This document shows positions 34,951 through 47,924 of a DNA stretch of 64,000 nucleotides, one piece after another (position 1 is the first letter of the stretch; each line of letters starts with the position of its first letter). The stretch lies in assembly GCA_017562135.1 (NCBI GenBank), contig QEYB01000629.1:62001-126000 (forward strand), written 5' to 3'. A model generated the notes under the pieces. It ran no database searches. It was not told where the DNA came from and worked only from the letters and a program-made list of their open reading frames with translations. A program made the position numbers and the translations under genes. The stretch is from Dipylidium caninum. Its lineage: Eukaryota; Platyhelminthes; Cestoda; Cyclophyllidea; Dipylidiidae.

Positions 34951-36330
34951 AGGGAGGCGCTCGATATCCCTGGGGCAAATTGTCGACCCTGTCTCCTGTC
35001 ACACGAGCGACGCCGGCCACGCCTCATGGAGGAAGCGCACATGGACGGCTGACGCCTGATTTCAAGCCTAACACAGTGCTAAAATGAGGTATTTGCTAAG
35101 TGGCTGCGATCTGGACGATTTGGCTCCCCTTCCATTTGGGGGAGTAGCACAGTTCCGTACCTTCAGCCTCTCCGTTCCGCCGTCTCTCTCCTCTTTTTTT
35201 CCTGCCATGGTGCTTGTTTAAACTTGTCAAATCGTCCATTTTAAATCTTAGTGATAACTTTTCATTCGGTATAATGTGAATTAATACAAGAATGGCGAAA
35301 TGGAGGACGCTGCCTAACACGCAATCTTACCAAAGTGTTGGGAAGCGATAGGTTCACCAGATGATATATTGTACGGCACTTGAACGGTTACGTACTTAAC
35401 AATTGTCGAAATAACTACTATTGTGATTATTTTGATAACAACGTCGTTCATAGAGTTGTTGATGATGACAATGATGACCATCATCAAAGAGGACATTATG
35501 GCGACACTAAAAACTTGCCCATGCTCCTATTCCTAAAGGAAGCATTAACAAGGGTTTACGGGGCGAGCCAACGGTAAAATACGCTTAAGCGCCATTTATA
35601 TAGGCTACTGTTCTGGAAGGTGTACTTCTCCTCTTATGTAAGTAGGGACGTGTAAAGAAGCACTTTCTCCTTATTGCGTAGTATAAAGTAAGTGTTGAGG
35701 AGCTGGAACTTATCTACCAACCCACAATGTCGAGCTTCTGAAGGCCCAAAAGCTTTTAAACCTATTGCACTTCCTAATAGAGTGGATGGAAAGGCCTAGG
35801 GGATAAACGTACATGGGAGAGTAGAGCTAATTTGGGACGATTTTTGCCACTTTGACGTCGATCGATGGGCAGAGGGTAACCGCATACTCGTAGCCAAGTG
35901 ACGTAGGCGCGTGGCAAGGTTGCGAGAGCCATAAATAATGCCACTGCGCCGATAAAATCTCGTGCACGGCTGAAGCACTCAAAGGGACGCCAGAATAGCA
36001 GGCTGAGGATCGAATAGTCTTTGCCAAGGCAACTGGTGGGTCACATTAAAATCCCTGTGATGATATTAACCATAAAAGTTTAGCATTGTTTGATGGAATC
36101 CGATCAAATTGTCCACACTTTTAAATAAAACGAGGAACGGCAAGACGTAATCGCGACCCTCAGCACACGAATTTTATCGATTTTATTGATTTAACTCGAC
36201 GCATCGTTTTCGCATAAAACGGATCGATGCTGCCCCAGTTTCGCGACGACTTGGTCATCCAAAAGCCGTGCTCGCACCGCCTCGTCTCTTATCGGCTCAC
36301 ATCGCCCGGCTGCTTGCACCTCCGGCCACT

Positions 36331-36400
36331 CCACCCAGACCCGTGCGAGTGGGGCGTGATGGTTTACAAGCTTCGCTTTCCACCCAGACCCGTGCGAGTG
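36331..36400 (+). repeat. Short direct repeat, two 21-base units
   Basis: The 21-base unit beginning ccacccagacccgtgcgag occurs at 36331-36351 and again at 36380-36400, exact, with 28 bases between. Confidence 0.85.
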
Positions 36401-37849
36401 CCCACCTCCTTCCGCGTATGACACCCAAATTTCGGTTCCCGTAGTAATCTCCTTTGCGTCCAGCACGAGATTCACACAAATCCGCGTATCTCCTGTAGGC
36501 CAACTGCAGCATTACATGCATTCTTAAAATTAACCCAAAAGCATTAAATGGCTTAACTGGCCAAAATGGAGGCTAGCGTGGAGCGCGGTTGGGGTGGTTG
36601 GAGAGCGCGTTCCAAATCCCCAACAAATTTAATCAAGTGTGGTGTGCAGACAAAGTGAGCTTCGTTATCAATTAAATCAACGGTTGATAAATCACTCGCA
36701 GAGCGCTGCCACCGAGTGAGGACTCTGATTTCGGCATCTGCGAGAAATATTGGCGCGTTATCATTTCGTACCGTCCCCATTATTACCAACAAGGCCGCCT
36801 AGAATCTTTCTGAGGAGGCTCTAAAACAAACAAGTACAATGAGGCACTGCGAGGCTCGAGATGTGGCCAGAATGCCATGCGAACGCGGGGGTAAATGTGT
36901 TCCTGGAGGATGAGAGTTGAGTAAGAAGGTGATCTTTCACTGCGACCCCGCGGACACCGCTCGATTTGCCTCATCTCGCCTTCCAAGCGCTGTTGTCGTT
37001 CTCTCCCCCCCACGAGTGTGACGGCAGGCGAGGGAGCTCAATCTCGAGTGGTCTCCCGTGCCTCGGACACTCGCCTGCCTCCACCGGACAGCGTTTTCGC
37101 CTCCTCCCACGCTGCTCGAGTTAAAACCCCTGCACAGAGGGAAGCTGGGAGGTGGGTGTGTGCAAAGTGAACCTCGTTTCATTGCGTTGACCCCGAAATA
37201 GTTAAATAGTGGACTTAGAAGGACCTCCTTACGCGGAGAAAAGTACACCAAGTGGAGTGACACTGGCCTCGCCATTTGGAAATGTGTGGGGTTTTTGCAG
37301 GGGCTAATGGAAGGCCACTTTCCTCAGAACTTGCAGGTTACGCGAGATGAAATAAAATCCAAGCCCTGGGCGACTTATTGTTGTGCTCCAAAGAGTCTGT
37401 CGCTTCCTTTTCTCATCAGCCAAACGAGGAGGTGGAAAGAGGTGATTTTTTATTTGGGCCATAAAGGGAAGGGAATAAATCAGTGGCAACTCTAAAAATA
37501 AAACAAGAATATTAAGCAAGCGCACCGGAACATATAAAATAAAGACTCCTTGCGGGTAACAATGGGGCGACGCAGCCCCGAAGCCGTGTCTTCGTGGAGG
37601 AGAGTGGCCTTTGTTCCAGCTGCGGCCGAAGAGTTTGACGGCGGTGAAGTGAGGTCCCCGAGGGGTCAACCGGTGCCTCAACGCCTTTGAAAGCTTGTCG
37701 GCGCAGGGGGAGGCACCCCTCTGGCCCAAGCAGCCTGGAGGTCTTCGTCACAATGAATTCAGTCGAAGTGACTGGGTTCGGAGGTGGGAGAAGGGCCAAG
37801 CGACGCTGAGGCGAGCAATTCACTCCTCCGCCTGCGGTAGCAAGTCAAC

Positions 37850-38005
37850 ATGTTTGGAAAGTACGACTTGTCTACAAAATTTTACGATGGCTCATGGCGA
37901 GAGACGATGTCGCCGAATGACAGGGTGGAGGAGTTAAGAGGCGACTCGTCATTGGGACGAAGTATTGCAAACGATGCCACTGCGTTTAGTTGGAAAAAGA
38001 TGAAG
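37850..38005 (+). CDS. Candidate orphan exon (hypothetical)
   Basis: An ATG-started open segment of 52 codons ends exactly at a possible donor (AAG|gtgcgt). It reads MFGKYDLSTKFYDGSWRETM and on to SWKKMK. The composition is less GC-driven and more protein-like than other frames in the desert. No family is recognised and no following exon was found, so this is only a candidate. Confidence 0.2.
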
Positions 38006-41000
38006 GTGCGTTTAGTCTTCACGGGAGACCAATTCACTTGTCACTTGCATTTGTCTCGGGTACTTTGATTTCCCAATGCGAAACACGATTTTCTACCTTG
38101 ACGCCTTCAGGAGGTATTCATGACCTCCAAAGAAGGAATTTGCAAATGTCTTAAATGAGCGCGGACTCCTACGCGAGGAGAAGAGAAGGTCCCAAAACCC
38201 GAGCCTCGCAGGGCCACTCTCATCCTCCCGAAGGCTCAAATTTGCTTCACTTCTGTTAACTGGACGGAAAATGAGGGTCGGACGATGGTGTAAATCACGC
38301 CGCGTCGGTTTTTGGCCGGAAAAAGGTCTCAAATTTGCACATGGTGCCTTCACTCAATATTTCCGTAATTAAAAACAGCGCATCAGAACTGCTTAAGGTC
38401 ATGTCGGGGTTGACCTCGGCTGAAGAGACATTTGTCGCCTCCAAGGTTTTGACTGTCCGTCTGCAGAATATGCGGCCGTACTTGGATGCAGGCAAGCAAC
38501 CGTCACGTCCGAACGCCGGCGAAGTTGTCGCTACCCACCGCAGAGCCCACTTCCGGCCGATGCCTCCGTGACGCTCCGAAGGGGTGAAACGAAGCAGTTG
38601 GGTTGTAGGACGGGGAACGCTCCTCGGGGTTGCCTGAGGCTGCGCGGCACCCATCCACTCTCTCCCCGGGGAATTGCGTGTCGCCCTTTGCCTATGCCAC
38701 TTTGAGAATGCTCAATTTCATCAGTAGTATGGGCAGGAGGCATTCAAAAAGCGGTATAGTGGCGGGATGAAGTGCAGTCGGACATTCATCGCGAGGATTC
38801 GTGAGGAAAACGGGTCTTTAAAAGGCATAAAAGCGGCTCGGATTCATTCTCTTGAGTAGATTAGCTCAGATCAGCAGAGCGGAGGAAGGCTGACGGACTA
38901 AAAGTGGACGAAGGGTGCAGCAGTTGGACAGTATGGAGGCAGAAGGGGAGAACGCGAAATACTGCGTGTGGAAGGGGTGCAGAGCGCCTTCCGACGACCC
39001 ACGGCATTCGTCCGGAGAGAGCGTAGCTGACTCTGGTGACAGCCTGAGAGGGTCGACCGTCTCGGGTGTATTCAACTACAAGACAGAAGTACACGTCCTG
39101 CTACGTTAAATTGTGCATCAGTTGAACGGCGCTCGACTCTGTCTGGCGTTTGGATGCCGAAGGTGGGCCGTAAAGGGGCCCAAAGCGGGAGGGTCTGTGA
39201 AAGGGCGCAAGCCGACGACTGGGCAGAAGACGAGAATGACGCGTTAACGACGAGTCGGTTAATGTGGGGGGCAAACTAGGCCTTTTCTCGCCAGCAACTC
39301 CACAGAAGCGAGCCGCTGACTTCATCAGATGGCAGGAGTCAAGATTCGAGGTGAACCGGCACCCCTTCACGGCCGCGCCCACCAGCGGATGTGAAGAGGT
39401 GGTGCCAGGATGGGCTCCCCACTGCTTTAACCCTTTTCCCGCACGGTGAATGCGTCGTCGACGTCCCATGTTGTCTTCGCCACTGCCCGTTGCCCACTTC
39501 CTCCACGTCACCTCGGCAGACACCACCTTGGAGGGCCCCTTGCACGTGCCCACGTCGCCTTCGCGACGGTGCCAGGCGCGGGGCGTCCCGGCCACGGCGC
39601 CCCCGCCTCGTCCGTCAACGGGCAAGGCCGCGTGTCCGACTGAGACTTGCGGGGTCGACGCTTTTGTGGCCTGCCAAGGTGCAGCTTCCTTGCCTCCATC
39701 TCGGTGGTGCACTTTCGCCGACAAATGCTGGTGGAAAAGCGCATTCCCGCCTCCGTCCACCTCTTTTCCCTCTTCCTGCTGACAAGACTGGACGGAAGAA
39801 CTAAGACGAACCAGGAGTAAGTGTACTTTGCGAGGCTACTTGCCAGCCGTCTCCGAAGGCAAAGTCTTCTCCGCATGACTGGACGAAGGCCGCCGCACGA
39901 GTGGCTTCACTCAGGAGGCGTTTTACCACGGGACAGCGGAGCCACTCGGCTGTGAAGCCAGCTCCGTCCCCTGTCGCCGTCTCCCCTCCGTCCTGGACTG
40001 ACGGCCGTCGTGGCTTCCTTCTGGCCAGCTACACTGGGCGCGATTGGTGCCAGCACAGGAACCGGAGGGGACAAATCCTCGCCTTTCCGTCCACCGTCTT
40101 TTATTGAGGCATTTTTCCATATCCGCTCCTCTTAAACTCGGCGTTTGTTCCGGCCAAGCCGCAGAGATTCCACACTTTCTTCCGCGGGTAGAAGACGAAT
40201 GCCTGAAGTGAGCGTGCCAAGGCACTTTTAAATTCCCCTCATTTTACTGGCAGTTAAGAAAGGATGTCCATCGCGCGGATGGGAGACCTGCTTTCCAGGC
40301 AACCACCCTCGGGACGCGGCAAGGACCGCTTCCACTCCCCTCGTGGTCGTCCATCGAATTGCCTGAGCGGCGGCGTCTGACTCCGCACGCGAGGGGACGA
40401 CGACGACGAGGTGGGTGGAGGAGGAGGAAGACCGCGCGGGAGGCGGCCGAGGAGCTGAGTTGCCCGCGTCCAGCGCCTCCGTGACGGTCCACTGCTTTCG
40501 CTCTTTCTTCTCCCCCGGAAGCCGCTACCGTCTACATTTCTTCTTCTACCGGCAGCGGTAGTTTTCTCTGTCTTTGCTCCCGTAGTCGCGTTTTTTATGG
40601 ATGGCTGCGAATGGTTAAGATGTGATGCCCACCAGGCAATTTTAAGTGAAAAACGACCGTGCTGAGCGGTGGCGACTTTTGAGGTGTATTTTCATCGCAC
40701 ACATCGCCCCGTTGCTCCCTGCGCCGCACGTCTCCTCCCTCTCGCCGACCTCTGCCGAGTTCGAGGCGGGCGAAAGGACGCTCGACTCGACCACCGTGTC
40801 GCGGTGAGTGTGGCCGAGTCCGTCGCCCGGATTGTCGCTCCGCATGGGAGGCGAAAGGCGGTGGGTCAAACCTTCGGTCTCTGAACTCAACCTAGTCGTC
40901 GACGTAGGTGTTCTGGCCGGTGTTTCAACGTTCTCCGAGGCAACCACCAGCGTGAAAGGCGGCAAAATATCACCTCCCATGCCAGCAAGACGAGGCACTG

Positions 41001-44000
41001 AGCTGCGTCGGTGAAACTGATCGCTGCGATGACCGGCCACAATACCAGGCGACACCAGGACACGGCGTATCGCCGAAGCAACAAATCCGACGGTGTGTGC
41101 CGTAGGAGGGCTCCCACTTCAACTTCTGTACCGCAATTTCGAGGGAGGCATCTTCTCGCCCCAACGAATGGCTTTGGGCTTCGCCGCGGGATTCGACGCT
41201 TCCGTGCGTCGTCCGCTGTTCGCCAACGGCGATGCTCTCACAGCCGACTCTTAGCGGGGGACGGGGGCCTCCGAGGCACCCAATTGCACTTGGGGGAAGG
41301 CGGAACAAAGGTAAGGCGGAATTCCTCCCCTATCGCGGTTCCCAGCCCCTCGTCTCATCTACCGCGGACAGTATTGAGGATTAAAGGGAGAAAAAAGCGG
41401 CTGATGACATTCTCTTGCTTGCCGTATTTGTCCACACTGCTGCTTTCCCTCGGGTGTGGCAGGCGGATGGGGCGAGGAGGTCCTCCTCCCCTTCCGACCG
41501 TCAACAAAATCCGCTTTCCCGTCTCCCACTGACCGCTGACCGGAGAAGACAAACGCTGAGCTGGCTGCTGTCCTCGGCTGCATTCCACTCGTCCCCCGTC
41601 TCGGCTCGGGACCGACAGAAATCCCAAATTTTTGCATTCTTTCGTCAGCATTTCTCACGTGGAACCTTGTGCCTTCCTCTTCAGGCTTCATTTATTATTC
41701 AGGCGAGCACTGATTGAGCGTTCACTGCCAAAAGCCTCTCCTCATCTCTGTATAACAGCTATCTTGAAACGCTGCCCAACTTTTTCTCCTTCTCCTCTCC
41801 CATTTGGCCAAGGACCTGCACCGGCGTCGTTGAGAATTCCTTTTAGAGGACCTGAAGTTAACCGGCAGGGGTACATTTGGGCGTTCCATTCGGCCGCAAT
41901 AGGAATTTACACAGCCACGCTAACGTCTTTTGCGCCCATCCACCTCCGTGGCCCCTCGGCCGCCACCGGGGGTGGCGCCACCTCGTTTGCAACGGTCCTA
42001 CGAGGTGCTCCACGCATTGGGAGCCCGGAGGACGGACCTCGCTACCGCATTCTGCCGAAGAGTCGAGCGCCATTAGCCGAGGTCGGACTCTTTCGCCACG
42101 ACGCCACTGCGGTAAACCGGCCGTCCGATCCCGCCGCGTTTGCACTGGCGACTGTTCCGACTGGCAGTTGAGGCGCACACCGTTTGGCCCATTTGGTGAC
42201 GGTTAAAATTGTCCACGAAACGGCAGTTCTCGCGCCTCCCCGCCCGTTCGCCGCGAGGCACGTCAGCCCCGGTGGCCGGGATCAGCGCCGCCTTGTCTGG
42301 CCCGCAGTTGGCGCAGCGCGGGCTCCTCTCGACGATGCTCTACGGGCTTCTCTACGCTCTTCCTCCCCTCGAGTTGCCTCATCAGTGCCTTTTGGTTAGT
42401 CTCTGCGATTTGAGCACGTACCTCCATCTTCTCTGCCCTCCGCAATCAGCGCCAGGTCCTGCGGATTAGCTGGACACTCCAACCACTGCGCGGCATCACT
42501 GTATAATCAGACTTCGTGTGGTTCAGGAAGCAGACCTGTTTCCTGTCAAATCCTTCACTCATAAAAGCTAATTCTACCGACGTTTGAAGACGAAACCCAC
42601 CAGTGTGATTCGCCCCGGTCTCTGGAGTAAAGTCGGCACGTCCCCGGCGTTAATGCACGGTGGAACACCGCCACGTGCGCATGCTCTGAACGCGCGCTGC
42701 TCGTCCTTGAGATGCGGCGCCCGCTGCGGAGTTTGTTCTCTTTCCTGGGCCTCCCTCTACTCCTCCTCGGCGCAGGAGCAGCAGCAGCTCTGGGAGACGG
42801 GTGAAGAGGGCGACTGCCTCGAAACCCCTTCTGGCGAGTGGAGCGGTCCGATGAGACGCCTTGACACGCTGAATGTCAGTGCCCGTCCACGTCAAAAGAT
42901 AACACACTCCTTGAAACATGCAGCGAGTGTTGCGCCTCTACAGCCTCTCCTTCTTCTGCCAGACCTTAATGTGCTCGACTTGTGGTGTAGTTGAGCTCAA
43001 AGGGTGGGGGGTCTCGAGCTTCGCTGAATTTTGCAGTGGCATGTGCTTCTTTTAGCACATCAGCTTTCGTTCTGGTCGTCGGCATTAGACAGGGACACAC
43101 TTTTCAAAGCACCAATGCATGCGCGTCGACCTCTGCGGCAGACGGGAGTGTCGCCGACGCTGCAACTGCCATCTCCCCGGTCGTCTCCCGCGGCGGGGGA
43201 CTCGGCGACATGGCAGTCGCAGAAAGGCCTTGCGCTGTGGGCGCCCGGGACAATAAAGCCGGATGTCTGGTAATCATCGCCCAAGTGTCACCTTTTCGCA
43301 GCTGAATTTGTTTAACGAGCCGCTCCCTGCCTGTTTATAAACTGAAATGCACTTCTCCCACCTCCCCTGCTGTGGCGTTTGACGGAGTTGTCGACAGTTG
43401 GCCGCCAGCGGCCGGAACCTCCCGATCCGCAGGGGGCCTCGGCGCCGGTTCTAGCCTGACTGCGGCCAGCGAGGCCTTCTGCAAATGGCTGCAAACTGGT
43501 GGCGACGCGCCCTGTCCCACTGTCCTCCCGGTGGGCAATGGAGAAATCGCATTTGTCCGGTCCAAATGTTGCTTACTTCTCCTCCACCCACCTACGACTT
43601 GGCCCGGGGCGCAGGAATTTCGCCAACCTCCTAACAAATGGACTTCACCAGGACGATTAGCAAAATTAATTTAACCGAGAAGGTATTTGGTCCGCGACTT
43701 ATGCCGTTGGTTAACACAAAAACTGCCATAAATAGTAGGCTGGAAGGCACGTCGATTGCACCGACACGGGCGAAAATAGCCTCCGCGTTTGGACGGAAGG
43801 CGAATTTGATGAATTAGGGCGGCACGGGGACACGCGGGCTTTGGAGGTGCGTGGAAACCGCGGTGCCGACGACGAGGACACTTCGGCGTGGATGGTGCGT
43901 GTGTGCATGTCGGTGGTTGCTTTCATTAATAATGCCGTGATTCTGAGGGCCCCTCGTCTGCCGCGGAAGGGGGCGGAATTCTCATCGTTTTGCTGTAGAA

Positions 44001-44621
44001 CACTTCGAGGGTGAAGCATAGACTGAGGAAGATTCGCCCTTCCGAGTGGATACACAAGCGCACCGTGTGCAACTGCCGACCATTCAAGCGTCGCAAGCAA
44101 TTTTAAATTATTTCCTAGAAAATTCCAGGGATGACAACTTCTCCTGTCCCGTTAACATTCATCAAAATGTTTATTATTTCCCAGGTGCGGGAAGCGGAAT
44201 TGGCAGCGCGTCGGGGAGACGCACGAGGCCTGTGCTTCCGCAGAGGGAAGTAGACGTAGAAAAGGCCGACTTCCCCTCCAACCGCCCGGCGACGGTTCCC
44301 GGGGCCCCACGTGGACCTGTTGCGGGCGTCGGAGGGAAAGGGCCTGTGGGGGGAGAAGACGAGGGCGTGCGCGGAACCGTGGGGCACTTCCGCAGTCGCT
44401 TGTTCGCTAACAGCAAAATAAGTCCGGCTGTGGAGTGCCCTAAATTCAGCCGGAAGGACTTCGTCGAAAAAGACAAAGGTAAAAAAAAGTGGAGAAAATG
44501 AGGAAATATACTGGAGTAACTTCGTACAATGTGGAAGTACTAACAAGAAGTGCATTTCTGTCGACGAAGAGCATTCACGCCGCCGAGAAGAGTACCAGGA
44601 AGTCGATAAAATCACCGCAGA
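38006..44621. other. Gene desert, middle part
   Basis: No gene recognised. The only feature identified is the left copy of diverged repeat pair B near 39430-39600. Overlapping open frames on both strands lack motifs. Confidence 0.65.
39430..39600 (-). repeat. Diverged inverted repeat pair B, left copy
   Basis: Read on the minus strand, this stretch aligns with 47925-48190 on the plus strand. Shared blocks include ggccctccaa followed by a GTGGTG triplet pair, a GACGTGG block and gcgaagacaac followed by GTGGGACG or ATGGGACG. Similarity by eye is roughly three quarters in the aligned blocks, with about 110 extra bases in the right copy. Confidence 0.65.
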
Positions 44622-45414
44622 AAGTGGAATACTGCAAACGCAGGAGCATCGAGAAATTCGCTTTCCCTACGCATCGCCTCGACACCACCGGGAGGCGATT
44701 TCCAGTGCGAAAGATGGTCCACCAGCAGACGCCTCCGTCCACTGCCTCGGCTCTTCCGTCCGTCGCTCGCCACCATCACTCGACGACCTTCTCACTCGCA
44801 TCGCACTCACCGGTGGCGGTGGAGAGGGTGCGCGGCGACTCCGCCTCCCACCAGAGCCACTTCCCCTGTCAACGCCCAACTGCCACATTCAATGCAGTCC
44901 CATGCCTCTCGCCTAGCCTCGCCTTCCCTCACCTCCACCATGGCGGCTTCTTCTTCTTCTGAGGCCGGCTGGTGAGTGCCAACACTCGAGGCCTTCTTGC
45001 GCCCTCACCCACCCACCCACCCACCCACTCACTCACCTCCGCCCTCAAGCGCCCGCTCCTCCCCTCCGCCCGCGTGAACCAGCGCCTTGCGGGCCATGCA
45101 GCAGCCCTCTCGAGGGACACGGGGACACCCGAGAAACGTGTGGTCGGTGAGTGCTCTCCCCATCCCCACGCCTCTTCACACGACACGTCACTCGATCAGG
45201 TGAGTCGCTCCTCGAGGGGGAGGACACGAGAGTGGCCTTCCACGACGGAGGCTGCACTGGCACTGCCTTCTGGCCCAGGTTCGGGGCACTCTTGCAGCAG
45301 AGCGTTCGACCGGTGAGGCGAGGCGTTGCCGAGGCGGGCTCGGGGACGCAGTGGGAGCTGCGCCGTCGCCGAGGGCAAAGGGGATGCCAGAGGACGGTAG
45401 CCGAATGTCCCACC
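44622..45414 (+). repeat. Large inverted repeat C, left arm (793 bases)
   Basis: This arm is the reverse complement of 46662-47454 with equal length and three substitutions seen: in the block near 44680, in the CCCA repeat near 45030 and near 45375. It begins at aagtggaatactgcaaacg and ends at gaatgtcccacc. It holds a CCCA tandem tract (45007-45034) and a TTCTTC run. No protein family is recognised, although the same frames are open in both arms. Confidence 0.95.
45007..45034 (+). repeat. (CCCA)n tandem tract in left arm
   Basis: Tandem CCCA/CTCA units; the mirror tract in the right arm is at 47042-47070 with one base different. Confidence 0.85.
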
Positions 45415-46661
45415 CTCCCGTAAGCTGAAATTAAGGCAACTGTCCGACATTAAGTCGCTTGAAGGCGTGCAAGTAGGTGGAAAACAATCCGCCTCGCGGG
45501 ACGACTACACGACGAAGTAGACTTATTATGTCGCCTGATCGACGAAGGAGGAGGCTACGTGGAATTGAGGGTGCTCAAATAGTCGCAATAACTTTTCACC
45601 TGTACGAAATGGCGCGCTCGAAGCCGGAGCGAATGTTCGGCTCGACTTCACGAGAGCTGCAGTCGGCACGCCGTGTAAGAGACCAACATAGCTGCTTCGT
45701 GATTGTTTCGTCGCTTGCGAGAGGACTCGCGAACGATGCCGAATGCCAGAGAACCAAGGTGCTCAGGCGCTCCTGGTCTTGTGCGTGCACCTTTCCACGC
45801 AGTTCCGCGGATTGTGCGGCGACTGGTTGACGTGACGCGCCAATCAGCGAAGGCGACCGAAGGTGTGTTTAGGCCAAAAGGACCTTGGAGAACCAACCTG
45901 CTGACAGACAGTGATTCAATTACAACACCAAGCCTTGCCTCTTTCGGCAAGGCCGATCTGTGAAGCCGAGAGGCCTCGCCCTCAGACAACCGATTTGACA
46001 AATTAGCGTCTGTCTGCCTGCCTGCCTGCCTCTCTCCGAAGTGACGAGTCACAACAGCAGACGCAGCGAACAAGCCCCATGGTTCGTACTCTAAGCTTCA
46101 TTCACAGTTTAGCCTCCGAGTGCAAGGAAGCACCGCTCCTCCGTCTCTCGCTGACACCAGTCTTGTTGCTCAGCGGTCAGAAGGCTTCACACCATGTGAA
46201 GGGATGCTCACGCCTGTGGGAAGTGGCCCCGGGAGATGGTGTTCACTGTCTCCTCCCACACGGTGACTGATGAGGCTTTAAGTGTCGCAGGCTGCCCGGC
46301 CGGGGCTGTTGTTGACTACCGTGGCAGCGGCCGGTCTCCGCCGCATTACACCGATGGTGTTTGTCAGGCATGCGTGCACCGGTGAGATCTGCACGAGACA
46401 GCGGCCTCGTAGCTCCTTTCCTCACGCGATCGGCGTGACGCCACCGCCAGTAGCGCGGGAGACGCCCTTCTGACTTTAATCGTCTAAATTCGTGTTTACA
46501 ATGCACCACAAACAGACGCGTGCACTTCCTCTCCGCGTTGCTCAGAGGGCGGTTTCAGGCGTGCGTGGCGCTCCGATGGTCAGGCTGCCGACGTCGCCTC
46601 TCGTCTCGACAACGCCTCGCCTCGGCCATTAGATGCTCAATGAGGTGGGAGTGCCAATGCA
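45415..46661. other. Spacer between arms of inverted repeat C
   Basis: This is unique sequence of 1247 bases with no recognised gene. It contains a GCCT tandem run at about 46014-46032. Confidence 0.7.
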
Positions 46662-47454
46662 GGTGGGACATTCGGCTACCGTCCTCTGGCATCCCCTTTG
46701 GCCTCGGCGACGGCGCAGCTCCCACTGCGTCCCCGAGCCCGCCTCGGCAACGCCTCGCCTCACCGGTCGAACGCTCTGCTGCAAGAGTGCCCCGAACCTG
46801 GGCCAGAAGGCAGTGCCAGTGCAGCCTCCGTCGTGGAAGGCCACTCTCGTGTCCTCCCCCTCGAGGAGCGACTCACCTGATCGAGTGACGTGTCGTGTGA
46901 AGAGGCGTGGGGATGGGGAGAGCACTCACCGACCACACGTTTCTCGGGTGTCCCCGTGTCCCTCGAGAGGGCTGCTGCATGGCCCGCAAGGCGCTGGTTC
47001 ACGCGGGCGGAGGGGAGGAGCGGGCGCTTGAGGGCGGAGGTGAGTGGGTGGGTGGGTGGGTGGGTGGGTGAGGGCGCAAGAAGGCCTCGAGTGTTGGCAC
47101 TCACCAGCCGGCCTCAGAAGAAGAAGAAGCCGCCATGGTGGAGGTGAGGGAAGGCGAGGCTAGGCGAGAGGCATGGGACTGCATTGAATGTGGCAGTTGG
47201 GCGTTGACAGGGGAAGTGGCTCTGGTGGGAGGCGGAGTCGCCGCGCACCCTCTCCACCGCCACCGGTGAGTGCGATGCGAGTGAGAAGGTCGTCGAGTGA
47301 TGGTGGCGAGCGACGGACGGAAGAGCCGAGGCAGTGGACGGAGGCGTCTGCTGGTGGACCATCTTTCGCACTGGAAATCGCCTCCCGGTGATGTCGAGGC
47401 GATGCGTAGGGAAAGCGAATTTCTCGATGCTCCTGCGTTTGCAGTATTCCACTT
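46662..47454 (-). repeat. Large inverted repeat C, right arm (793 bases)
   Basis: Reverse-complement partner of 44622-45414. The arms are separated by 1247 bases of unique sequence (45415-46661). The equal length and about 99.6 percent identity indicate a very recent duplication, ongoing homogenisation or an assembly fold-back. Confidence 0.95.
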
Positions 47455-47816
47455 CCTGTTACTCTCCTAGGCGCCTTGAATACCCCTCGCCTCGCCTTTC
47501 CCCTTCCCCTTTTATGAAGGCACCATTCACCCGCCTTCCCTTCTCCCCTCCTCAATAACAAGTTAGCGTCGGATTCACCATCGCCCCTCGTCCAACACCT
47601 CTTTTTGGAGTCTCTTGCAGTCCTAATTTTGTCCTCAACGCCTAAATTCCTTTAGGTTTAGCCGGAAATTCATGTCCCAGTCGCCTTTGGTGGCTTGGCG
47701 TGGACAGACGATTTTCTACCAGCTCTAAAAAGAGTGTTTTCCGCTCCATTTGCTCCAAGCTCTGGCAAAGACTTGCCTGGACAGGGAAACCCCACTCTTT
47801 CTCGCCTCCAACTGTG

Positions 47817-47850
47817 CTCCTCCTCCTCCTCCTCCTCCGCCTCCTCCTCC
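47817..47850 (+). repeat. (CTC)n microsatellite
   Basis: Run of CTC units with one CGC interruption. Confidence 0.9.
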
Positions 47851-47924
47851 GAGATGTAGGCTGGAAAGCCCTTGTTTACTTGCCTCGCACTGGTCGCTGC
47901 GCCGACGGAATAAGCGGACGTGGC

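Larger units (their letters stand above)
20841..37849. other. GC- and CpG-rich gene desert, left part
   Basis: No protein family, RNA gene or transposon was recognised. Open frames of 100 to 335 codons occur on both strands and overlap each other (for example 32198-33205 plus and 32215-33030 minus). Their translations are Arg/Pro/Ala/Ser/Gly-rich without motifs, as expected from GC-rich DNA with few stop codons. Between roughly 25 and 34 kb the bias is strongest. A long G run lies at 27410-27422. CCAAT pairs occur at 34902-34950. The stretch from about 34.2 to 37.3 kb is more AT-rich and also shows no gene. Confidence 0.7.

Noticed and set aside
44667..47391. Matching open frames in both arms of the large inverted repeat (possible duplicated gene)
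   Set aside because: The frames are identical only because the DNA is; several frames are open at once, compositions are Arg/Ser/Pro-rich and no domain is recognised.
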